A program made the translations under genes and the position numbers. Of a stretch of 64,000 nt of DNA, positions 8,697-17,239 are shown one piece after another. Within the stretch, counting starts at the first letter, position 1. The number at the start of each line of letters is the position of its first letter. The DNA lies in the NCBI RefSeq assembly GCF_003590875.1, contig NZ_QYUN01000002.1, positions 62,001 through 126,000 of the forward strand. The letters run 5' to 3'. The stretch comes from Noviherbaspirillum cavernae. Lineage in GTDB: Bacteria > Pseudomonadota > Gammaproteobacteria > Burkholderiales > Burkholderiaceae_D. The notes under the pieces were generated by a model. It did no database searches. It had not been told where the DNA came from and was given only the letters and a program-made list of their open reading frames with translations.

Positions 8697-9802
8697 CACG
8701 GGTTTGTCACATGACATCCGTGCACCCGTGGGACGATGTGCGGATTTTTCACAAGGAGTGCCGTTCGCTGGCCAGGGCCGGCTTCGATGTGCATCTCGTG
8801 GCTTGCGCACCCAGGACGATTTGCGTAGACGGCGTGAACGTGCATGCCGTTCCCAAGGCGCAGGGCGGCAGGCTGCATCGCATGCTCGCGACCGCCTGGC
8901 GCGTCTATCAGACGGCCAGGGCGCTGAATGCGGATGTGTACCATTTCCACGATCCAGAATTGATCCCGTACGGCTTGCTGCTGAAATGGCAGGGCAGGAA
9001 AGTTGTGTACGACGTGCATGAGGATGTGCCGCGCGACATACTGTCCAAGCACTGGATCACTCCGCGCCTGCGGCGTCGCCTTTCGCAGGCGTTCGAATGG
9101 GTGGAAGACTTTGCGGCGAAGCGCTTCGCCTCGGTCGTTGCCGCCACTCCCTTCATTGCGCAGAGATTTGCGCGAGTCAATCCGTCCAGTGTCGACGTGA
9201 ACAATTATCCGGCCGAGTTTGCCGAGCTGGCCCGACAGGGGTGCGCCGACAAAGCCGGTAGCCGGAACCTTTGCTACATCGGCGGTATCGGCACCATTCG
9301 CGGCGCATTTGAAATGGTCAGGGCGCTTGAATTCGTCGATGCCAGGCTCATCATGGCGGGGCCTTTTCAGAGCACGGCGATCGAGGAAGAATTGCGGTCG
9401 CTGCCGGGCTGGAAGAAAGTCGACTATCGGGGAGTGGTTGATCGGGAAGGAGTGGCGCGCATCCTGGCAGAGTCGCGCATCGGCCTGGTGTTGCTGCACC
9501 CGGTCATCAACTATCTGGATTCGTTGCCGGTAAAGATGTTCGAGTACATGGCGGCCGGGCTGCCCGTCGTGGCGTCCGATTTTCCTTACTGGAGGAGCCT
9601 GCTTGCCGATGCCGGTGCCGGTGTATGCGTCGATCCGCTTGATCCGCGCGCCATTGCGCGCTGTATTGAGACTCTTCTGGAACGCCCGGACGAGGCGGTG
9701 CGCATGGGTGATGCGGGTCGCCGTGCCGTGTCGGATCGGTACAGATGGGACCATGAATCGGACAAGCTGATTGCCCTGTACGGACATCTCGCGGCGCGTT
9801 GA
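8693..9802 (+). CDS. GT4-family glycosyltransferase
   Basis: A 369-residue GT-B enzyme starting at the ATG overlapping the asnB stop (ATGA). The N-terminal half has CHMTSVHPWDDVRIFHKEC and a DVYHFHDPELIPYG segment, both typical of group-1 glycosyltransferases. The C-terminal nucleotide-sugar half has LCYIGGIGTIRG, and SLPVKMFEYMAAGLPVVASD, the EX7E-like region of GT4. The protein is soluble or peripheral at the cytoplasmic face and should add a hexose or derivative to the lipid-linked repeat unit. Donor and acceptor cannot be deduced. Confidence 0.88.
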   Translation: MTRVCHMTSVHPWDDVRIFHKECRSLARAGFDVHLVACAPRTICVDGVNVHAVPKAQGGRLHRMLATAWRVYQTARALNADVYHFHDPELIPYGLLLKWQGRKVVYDVHEDVPRDILSKHWITPRLRRRLSQAFEWVEDFAAKRFASVVAATPFIAQRFARVNPSSVDVNNYPAEFAELARQGCADKAGSRNLCYIGGIGTIRGAFEMVRALEFVDARLIMAGPFQSTAIEEELRSLPGWKKVDYRGVVDREGVARILAESRIGLVLLHPVINYLDSLPVKMFEYMAAGLPVVASDFPYWRSLLADAGAGVCVDPLDPRAIARCIETLLERPDEAVRMGDAGRRAVSDRYRWDHESDKLIALYGHLAAR

Positions 9803-9828
9803 GCGGCGTGATGCACTGACCTCCCTGA

Positions 9829-11163
<1,335 letters not shown>

Positions 11164-11217
11164 TGCTGTCCGGCGTATCCTGCCGTCTTCCGCCATCTCT
11201 TTGAGGATCTGAAAGCC

Positions 11218-12243
11218 GTGTTGCTTGCCTTGTTACTGTGTACCGGTTTCGTGCTGTCGGCCGGATTGACGGCGGCCTTGCGGCGCTACGCGCTGGCCCG
11301 GCATCTGATCGACGTGCCGAACGCGCGCAGCTCGCACACGCGACCTACGCCAAGAGGCGGCGGGGTGGCGATTGTGTTGACCTTCCTGCTGGCCCTTCCG
11401 CTACTCGCATGGATGGGGGCGCTGTCCGTGCCGGAAATGCTGGCGCTTGGCGGCGCGGGGTTGCTCGTCGCAGCGGTCGGGTTTCTTGACGATCACGGGC
11501 ACATCGATGCGCGTTGGCGCTTGCTGGCGCATTTCGCGGCGGCGGCGTGGGGGCTCGCATGGATCGGGGGCTTGCCGGTTCTGTCCGTGTTCGGCACGGC
11601 ATTGGATTGGGGCATGTTCTCTCAGTTGCTGGCAGCGGTGTACCTCGTGTGGCTGCTCAATTTGTACAATTTCATGGATGGCATCGACGGCCTTGCCGGA
11701 GTGGAGGCGGTGTCGGTTTGCCTGGGCGGCGCCTTGCTGTATTGGCTCGCCGCGCCGGCAGGAGCGACTTGCGCGTTGCCGTTGATGCTGCTCGCGGCGG
11801 TGGCGGGATTTCTGTGCTGGAACTTTCCGCCTGCAAAAATATTCATGGGCGATGCAGGCAGCGGTTTCCTCGGCATCACGCTGGGACTGTTGTCCATTCA
11901 AGCCGCCCGCACCGTGCCTGAATTCTTCTGGGCGTGGATCATCTTGCTGGGCGTCTTCGTCGTCGATGCCACGGTCACGTTATTGCGCCGTGTCGTGCGT
12001 GGCCAGAAATTCTATGAAGCTCACCGCAGCCATGCCTACCAGTACGTATCGCGACGCTTCGGGGCGCATCGCAGCGTGACGCTTGCCGTGGGCGCCATCA
12101 ATCTGTTCTGGCTGTTGCCCATCGCCCTCGCGGTCGGGCTCGGTTATCTCGATGGCATTGCAGGAGTGACGCTTGCTTATGCCCCTTTGGTGTGGCTGGC
12201 GATTCACTTCAAGGCTGGGGCGGCGGAGCTTCAGGAGGTCTGA
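11218..12243 (+). CDS. MraY/WecA-family undecaprenyl-phosphate sugar-1-phosphate transferase
   Basis: A 341-residue integral membrane protein with about 10 hydrophobic segments, starting at GTG (11218). It carries the family motifs: DVPNARSSHTRPTPRGGG near the N-terminus, FLDDHGHID, the LNLYNFMDGIDGLAG active-site loop, FMGDAGSGFLG, and a histidine-rich HRSHAYQ loop. Such enzymes (WecA, WbpL, TagO) start O-antigen or capsule repeat units by moving a HexNAc-1-phosphate from UDP-sugar to undecaprenyl phosphate. It is the probable initiating enzyme here. Its stop codon lies in the outer end of the repeat at about 12238-12360. Confidence 0.9.
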   Translation: MLLALLLCTGFVLSAGLTAALRRYALARHLIDVPNARSSHTRPTPRGGGVAIVLTFLLALPLLAWMGALSVPEMLALGGAGLLVAAVGFLDDHGHIDARWRLLAHFAAAAWGLAWIGGLPVLSVFGTALDWGMFSQLLAAVYLVWLLNLYNFMDGIDGLAGVEAVSVCLGGALLYWLAAPAGATCALPLMLLAAVAGFLCWNFPPAKIFMGDAGSGFLGITLGLLSIQAARTVPEFFWAWIILLGVFVVDATVTLLRRVVRGQKFYEAHRSHAYQYVSRRFGAHRSVTLAVGAINLFWLLPIALAVGLGYLDGIAGVTLAYAPLVWLAIHFKAGAAELQEV

Positions 12244-12360
12244 TCTCCGCGCCGGAACTGCATCAAAAATGCTCGCAAGACATCCGCCTTGCTGCGCTTT
12301 TTCCTTGTTTCGCCTCGATTTCGTCACTTTTCCTTCGCAACGAATTTGCGAATCAGAGCT
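12238..12360. repeat. Degenerate copy of the inverted-repeat element seen intact at 54378-54532
   Basis: The segment from 12257 to 12350 aligns with 54429-54518 almost base for base: CTGCRTCAAAAATGCTCGC, a run ending in TTTTTCCTTGT, a CGATTTCRTCACTTTT block and GCAACGAATTT. Read in reverse, the right end starts CTAG, then CTCTGATT, and resembles the left terminus of the 54-kb copy. The left end here is more eroded. The element fills the gap between two convergent genes and touches the stop codons of both. Confidence 0.75.
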
Positions 12361-13278
12361 CTAGCGCACCTGCTCGATCCGTTTTTTGATGTCTTCCGGT
12401 ATCTGCTTCAGCGACGCCGCAAAGTTCGATGCCAGATGCGCGGGTCTGGTCGTGCCGATGATGGCGCAACTGACGTGCGGATTGGCCAACACATATTGAA
12501 GCGCGAGGTCGTGACAGCTTGCGCCCTCGACGTCGGCGAGGAAGTTGTACTTGCGCCCCTCCAGGAATTTTCCGCGATGATTCTTCAGCGCCCGCAGGAA
12601 GTACCAGATATCGGCAAGCTTGCGGATCTTGAATATCTCGTTTGAGTACATCGTTTGCGCAAGAGGTGATTTCACCATGACGCCCATGCCCGCCCGCGCG
12701 CAACGATCAATCAGATCCTGCTCGGGATTGCGCTTGATGACGTTGTATTCGATCATCACAAAATCGAAGACCCCGCTCGCCAGAGCGACCTCCGCGCCGG
12801 GAATGTTGGTGGAAACACCCAGCAGCCGCGTGTCGCCTTTTTGTTTCGCATCCAGCAGGAACCGGATGATCTCGTCGTCCAGCTTGCGGGGCATGTCGTG
12901 CAACTGCAGCATGTCGACGTGGTCGACGCGCAGTTTCTTCAGGCTCTCTTGCAAGCTTCTTGTCAGCGCCGGCGTGCTGTAATCCTTGATGTGGCGGCCA
13001 TTCACATAATGCGTGCCGCATTTCGTGCCGATGAAAACATTGGACGCTCTTCCTGCCAGCATCTTCCCCAGCCGCGTTTCGGCGTTTGCGCCGCTGTAGT
13101 TCGGGCCGGTGTCAAAGAAGTTGACGCCGCTGTCGAGCGCAATGTCCACCAGGTTCTTCGCGATGCGCTCGTCGAACATCTCCATGCCCCAGAATCCGCC
13201 TGCGCCAAACCCCAGCTCGGATATCTGGACATCGCTGGATCCGATTCGTCTTCTCTTCAACGTAACGTGCTCGTTCAC
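12361..13278 (-). CDS. Aldo/keto reductase family oxidoreductase
   Basis: A 305-residue (beta/alpha)8 NADPH-dependent aldo/keto reductase. Visible motifs are the N-terminal RRIGSSDVQISELGFGAGGF, the catalytic-Asp region GVNFFDTGPNYSGANAETRLG (Asp and Tyr of the tetrad), the LRVDHVDMLQLHD strand, and a C-terminal nucleotide-binding segment (AIIGTTRPAHL). The substrate is unknown. Its position, convergent with the sugar transferase gene and in line with capD, suggests a role in deoxysugar or cofactor metabolism, but this is weak. The stop codon directly abuts the repeat at 12238-12360. Confidence 0.88.
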   Translation of the reverse strand: MNEHVTLKRRRIGSSDVQISELGFGAGGFWGMEMFDERIAKNLVDIALDSGVNFFDTGPNYSGANAETRLGKMLAGRASNVFIGTKCGTHYVNGRHIKDYSTPALTRSLQESLKKLRVDHVDMLQLHDMPRKLDDEIIRFLLDAKQKGDTRLLGVSTNIPGAEVALASGVFDFVMIEYNVIKRNPEQDLIDRCARAGMGVMVKSPLAQTMYSNEIFKIRKLADIWYFLRALKNHRGKFLEGRKYNFLADVEGASCHDLALQYVLANPHVSCAIIGTTRPAHLASNFAASLKQIPEDIKKRIEQVR

Positions 13279-13353
13279 TAAAATTCGCCTCTCGGTGATT
13301 GTTCTATTGTTCGTATTCCGCCTGAAGGTCGTTGGCGGATGCCGTCTGCGGAC

Positions 13354-15363
13354 TCAATGCAGCATCGAGGAGCGGACGGGGAATGGTGTGTGCGCCGCTT
13401 CGGGAGAGGTTGCTGACTCTGCATCCATTTCCCTCGCCGCGATTGTCTGGGGCGAATATTCCCTGACAATTGCGCGCATGGCGGCCTTGATCGTATCGTT
13501 GTCGTTGGTGCGGCATGCGTCCATCAGGTTCTCTATCAAGCCCTCCAGCACTTCGGGACGGAGGGAGTACTCTGTCGTACACATGATGCGAGGGTGTTCG
13601 CTGCGCGCGGCTTCGCTTCCGATCAGCAATTCCTCATACAGTTTTTCACCGGGCCTCAATCCGACGTAGCGAAGTTCGATGTCGCCATTCGGCATTTCAT
13701 CGCTCTTCTCCTTCAGTCCCATCATGTCGATCATGGTGCGCGCCAGCTCGACGATCTTGATCGGCTCACCCATGTCAAGCACGAACACATCGCCGCCTTT
13801 TGCCATTGCGCCCGCCTGTATGACCAGTTGCGCCGCTTCCGGAATCAGCATGAAATACCGCACCACGTCAGGATGGGTAATCGTGATGGGGCCGCCGTCT
13901 TCGATCTGCTTTTGGAAAAGCGGTACAACCGAACCGGACGAACCGAGGACATTGCCGAAGCGAACCATGCAGAAACGGGTCTTTGATGCGGGCTTGGCGG
14001 CGGCCTGAAAGATCAATTCGGCAATGCGCTTGCTGGCGCCCATGATATTGGTCGGGCGCACTGCCTTGTCGGTGGAGATGAGAACGCAGGTGCTCACCTG
14101 GAATTTTTCCGCGGCCGCCACCACAACTTGGGCGCCGATCACATTGTTGCGGATTCCTTCGGCCATGTTGGCCTCGACCAGAGGCACATGCTTGTAGGCT
14201 GCGGCATGGTAGACGGTGTCGATTTTCCCTTCGCGCATGACGCGCTCCACCAGCTGTGCGTCGCACACCGATCCCAGATGCGAATGGATCGACATGGCCG
14301 GGAAGCGGGCCTGCAGTTCCTGCCTCACCGCGTACAGCGCATACTCCGAGTGATCAAACAGATGCAGATGCAAGGGGTGTTGCGCCATGATCTGGCGACA
14401 CAATTCGCTGCCGATCGAGCCGCCGGCTCCGGTCACCAATACATTCCGCTCCTGCACGCAGCGGGCGAACAAGTCGATCCGGGGTGGCACGGGCGCGCGA
14501 CCGAGCAAATCCTCGATCTTGATTTCACGGATCGAGCGAGTGGAAATCTTTTCATCGGCCAGTTCGATCACGCTATGCATCGTCTTGATCTCAAGCCCGG
14601 CTTCATGCACGGCATGCATGACCTCGCGGCGGCGCTCGGGTGTTGCGGCGGGGATCGCCAGCACGACCAGGTTGATGCCCAGCTGCTGGCCGATCTCGGC
14701 GAGGCGGCTGCTGTGGAATACCTTCAGGCCTGCGACATTCTGGTTTCGCAGCGAGAGCTTGTCGTCAAAAAAGCAGATCGCGCGATACTTGTCGCCCACC
14801 CGCATTGCCTGCGCAAGCTGGGCGCCCGCTTCACCGGCACCGTAAATCGCAACCAGGTTCTTTTGCTGCCGTCGTCCGCCTGCATTGTTCCGCAGGAAGC
14901 TGCGTATCGTCAGGCGGGACACCACCACGTACGAGAACGCGATGAACCAGTAGATCATGAGCGCGCTGCGCGGCAGTCTCTGGTCATTGAGAAAAAACGA
15001 GATGGTGTATGCGCCGACCACCGCCAGGCCAAGTCCGATGCCGGTGGTCCTCAACAGGCTTTGATCGATAAACCGGATGACCGCACGATATAGGCCGGAC
15101 ATGGCGAAGACCAGAATCGTGATTAACGCGACAAACACATATGCCGCATTTCCGTATCGCGTGGTGGAATCAAAGTCGCCAAGGCGAAGCATCATGGCGA
15201 TCAGGAAACACAGCGGGAGCGCAACAAGATCGGCGGTCAGCATTATTGCGATCTTGGACCAGCGATTCATTGAGACCAGCTTGTTGCTGATCCAGATTGC
15301 AAAGGATGGGTTTATTGAGGACATGCCAGGATTCTTGTTATGAGGGTTCCATGCTCGCCTCAT
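13354..15363 (-). CDS. CapD/FlaA1-type nucleotide-sugar 4,6-dehydratase/epimerase, membrane-anchored
   Basis: A 669-residue protein. An N-terminal part with four hydrophobic segments is followed by a CoA-binding-like Rossmann region (VAIYGAGEAGAQLAQAM). The C-terminal ~330 residues are the SDR catalytic domain: VTGAGGSIGSELCRQI nucleotide-binding motif, then YHAAAYKHVPLVE, and a STDKAVRPTNIMGASKR segment (the SDR active-site region, with Met where Tyr is common, as in this family). It converts UDP-HexNAc to a 4-keto-6-deoxy sugar for glycan synthesis. GGAAG lies 6 nt before the chosen ATG (15363); the ATG at 15324 is an alternative. Confidence 0.9.
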   Translation of the reverse strand: MRRAWNPHNKNPGMSSINPSFAIWISNKLVSMNRWSKIAIMLTADLVALPLCFLIAMMLRLGDFDSTTRYGNAAYVFVALITILVFAMSGLYRAVIRFIDQSLLRTTGIGLGLAVVGAYTISFFLNDQRLPRSALMIYWFIAFSYVVVSRLTIRSFLRNNAGGRRQQKNLVAIYGAGEAGAQLAQAMRVGDKYRAICFFDDKLSLRNQNVAGLKVFHSSRLAEIGQQLGINLVVLAIPAATPERRREVMHAVHEAGLEIKTMHSVIELADEKISTRSIREIKIEDLLGRAPVPPRIDLFARCVQERNVLVTGAGGSIGSELCRQIMAQHPLHLHLFDHSEYALYAVRQELQARFPAMSIHSHLGSVCDAQLVERVMREGKIDTVYHAAAYKHVPLVEANMAEGIRNNVIGAQVVVAAAEKFQVSTCVLISTDKAVRPTNIMGASKRIAELIFQAAAKPASKTRFCMVRFGNVLGSSGSVVPLFQKQIEDGGPITITHPDVVRYFMLIPEAAQLVIQAGAMAKGGDVFVLDMGEPIKIVELARTMIDMMGLKEKSDEMPNGDIELRYVGLRPGEKLYEELLIGSEAARSEHPRIMCTTEYSLRPEVLEGLIENLMDACRTNDNDTIKAAMRAIVREYSPQTIAAREMDAESATSPEAAHTPFPVRSSMLH

Positions 15364-15499
15364 GCAATTCTTCCAAGGGTGCCTGCATGGGCAACCGTCG
15401 AACAGAGGGAGGCGAGGCCTCCGAATTGACGAAGAAATATCCGGCGAGTATAGCGTAGATCATGAGGCAGGAAACAGCCATGAGCGCAAGGGCAGGCAT
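15338..15499 (-). CDS. Possible small membrane protein overlapping the capD start
   Basis: A 53-residue frame from ATG 15499 (63 residues if the in-frame TTG at 15529 is used). It contains one hydrophobic segment, MPALALMAVSCLMIYAILAG followed by YFF, and ends 26 bp inside the capD coding region. This arrangement is compatible with translational coupling of a small membrane peptide to capD. No homologue is recognised and no strong ribosome site is visible, so it may be a chance frame. Confidence 0.35.
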   Translation of the reverse strand: MPALALMAVSCLMIYAILAGYFFVNSEASPPSVRRLPMQAPLEELHEASMEPS

Positions 15500-15583
15500 G
15501 CCATTGCGGGCTGTGCTTCTCTGTTGCAATCATGATGAAATTTCCGAGCTTGCCATCAAGCATGGTGATTTGCTTTTGCTTGT

Positions 15584-15976
15584 TTATACGGTGTGCTTCT
15601 GGTGCTGTCTGGCGATCTTGAGCACCGCATTCCGAATGGCTCCCAGCACGGTGGCTGCATTGAACGGTTTGACAATGAATCCATGCGCCCCGAGTTGCAC
15701 GGCATTCTGCACAATGACCGGATCCATCTTGCCGGATACGAGAAATACCAGCGCTTTGGGCAATGCGTTGCGAATCGTCTCCAGCATGTTCAATCCGATC
15801 TGCCTTTCCTCGCCGATGTCGATGCAAACGAGCTGCGGCCGCAGCTTGATCATGCTGGCGACGCCGGCGGAGCTGGTATTGGCGTCACCGATGACGTCGT
15901 GGCCGCCGTTCGTCAGGACGCTCACCAACAGATTGCGCGAGATTGCGTTGGCGTCGATAACGACTATTTTTAACAT
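15584..15976 (-). CDS. Single-domain response regulator (CheY-like)
   Basis: A 130-residue receiver domain without an output domain. It has the fold signatures of the family: MLKIVVIDANAISRN (acidic residue near position 8), LVCIDIG with the likely phospho-acceptor Asp at about position 53, LVSGK with the conserved hydroxyl residue, and FIVKPFNA with the conserved Lys before Pro. The usual DD acidic pair at the N-terminus is D-A here, so only one acidic residue remains. No sensor kinase is adjacent. It may be a stand-alone phosphorelay or motility/biofilm signalling element. Confidence 0.85.
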   Translation of the reverse strand: MLKIVVIDANAISRNLLVSVLTNGGHDVIGDANTSSAGVASMIKLRPQLVCIDIGEERQIGLNMLETIRNALPKALVFLVSGKMDPVIVQNAVQLGAHGFIVKPFNAATVLGAIRNAVLKIARQHQKHTV

Positions 15977-16273
15977 CGAATGCGATCCTTGAATCGTGTT
16001 TCCAACCGTCAGGTTTCATGCCGGGTGGTTGCCTGTTGAGCAAGAGCAATCAGAAGAGCAAACAGGCTTGTTAATGCGAAAGAATCATGCCTTGCCCTCT
16101 TGCTTTTCGGCGGCAATCTTACCAAACTGAATATGGCAATTGCATGAGTCCCTGCTGCTGCACGGCCAACCGGGAATTGCGTCATCGCCGGCAATCAAAA
16201 GAGCGGGAGCAAGCGGTACGGCACGCAGGATATTTGCGAAAAGTTCTTGTCTTGATGTGGAGAGGAGGGGCAC
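15977..16273. other. Non-coding gap between divergent genes
   Basis: Divergent spacer between the response regulator and uspA. A ribosome site (GGAGAGGAGGGGC) precedes uspA. I see no convincing hairpin, repeat or coding frame. Short frames in both directions have no recognisable content. Confidence 0.5.
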
Positions 16274-16729
16274 ATGTACCGCAAAATTCTCGTGGCCTAC
16301 AACGGCACACCGGAGAGCCGTCTCGCGTTGAACGAATGCATCCGGCTTGCGCCCGGTTCTTCCGCCGACATTCATTTGCTGGCCGTGATCATTCCGCCGC
16401 CCATCATGCTGGCTGGGGACTTCGTTGCGGCGGCGATTCCGAGTCCGGAAGAGGAGCGCGCGGAGCGGCAGGCGATGGAGCAGGTGCTGGCATCGGGTCG
16501 CGCGCTGCTGGCCGAGGCCGGCTTGAGCGTTGTGACGCATCTGGAAATCGGCGAACCGGCCGACGTCATCGCCGATATCGTGAACAAGCTCGGGACCGAA
16601 TTGGTGATCGTCGGGCATTCGCGCCACAAGCCGTTCGCGCTGCGCTGGTGGCGCGGTTCGATGGATGCGATCCTGGTCGAGAAGATCCGTTGCAGCGTGC
16701 TGGTGGCGGCGGATCCCAATCGTTCCTGA
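16274..16729 (+). CDS. Universal stress protein, UspA family
   Basis: A 151-residue single Usp domain. It begins MYRKILVAYNGTPESRLALN and ends with the ATP-binding pattern IVGHSRHKPFALRWWRGS followed by CSVLVAADP (G-x2-G-x9-G-S/T style loop, here G-HSRH-x-GS). Usp proteins are cytoplasmic, nucleotide-binding and induced by stress or stationary phase. A strong GGAGAGGAGGGG ribosome site precedes the ATG. It is convergent with the cyanophycin-associated DUF1854 gene. Confidence 0.9.
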   Translation: MYRKILVAYNGTPESRLALNECIRLAPGSSADIHLLAVIIPPPIMLAGDFVAAAIPSPEEERAERQAMEQVLASGRALLAEAGLSVVTHLEIGEPADVIADIVNKLGTELVIVGHSRHKPFALRWWRGSMDAILVEKIRCSVLVAADPNRS

Positions 16730-16771
16730 GCTTGACTCGTGCATGGATGCCGCGAGAGGGCGCATCTGCGC

Positions 16772-17239
16772 TTATAGAAAGCGGTCAAGCAGCTTGCGGC
16801 TGCCTTTGTCCATCGCCTGCAGGTCGCGGATCAGGTATTGCACACCGTGGCTGTCGGCGATGATCAGCGTGGAATGCGCGACTCGCCGGATATCCTCCTC
16901 ACCCTTGAGCACGAACGTCGTCGGGCCGCGATCGGTTTCGATTTCCCACGTGCTTGGCACGGCGAAGGTCGAGACATGGCGCAGACGGCGGATTTCCGGC
17001 AGGAATTCGCGGCTGGCGAGTTCTTCTTCCAGCAGGGTGCGAATGTCGGCGGACAGGTCGCCCATCCGCTCGATCCACGCGAGTTCATGGCCATCCACAT
17101 CGACCAGCGAGATGCCCTGATCCGGCGAGGCGATCGGAAACGCCCGCACCGGGACCACGCCTTCATGCACCTGCGTATCGTCGGGCGAGGAAAACACCAG
17201 TCTGCCGAAGGCGTTGCGTGTCAACTGGAAGGGCTTCAT
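16772..17239 (-). CDS. DUF1854 protein, cyanophycin-metabolism associated
   Basis: A 155-residue soluble protein. Conserved-looking features are VPVRAFPIASPDQGISLVD, a GHELAWIERM motif, and an acidic LLEEELASREFLPEI helix followed by WEIETDRGPTTFVLKGEEDI. It matches the DUF1854 family, which occurs next to cyanophycin synthetases and a dedicated ABC transporter in betaproteobacteria. Biochemical function is unknown. Its ATG overlaps the ABC transporter stop (ATGA), so the two are co-translated. Confidence 0.85.
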   Translation of the reverse strand: MKPFQLTRNAFGRLVFSSPDDTQVHEGVVPVRAFPIASPDQGISLVDVDGHELAWIERMGDLSADIRTLLEEELASREFLPEIRRLRHVSTFAVPSTWEIETDRGPTTFVLKGEEDIRRVAHSTLIIADSHGVQYLIRDLQAMDKGSRKLLDRFL

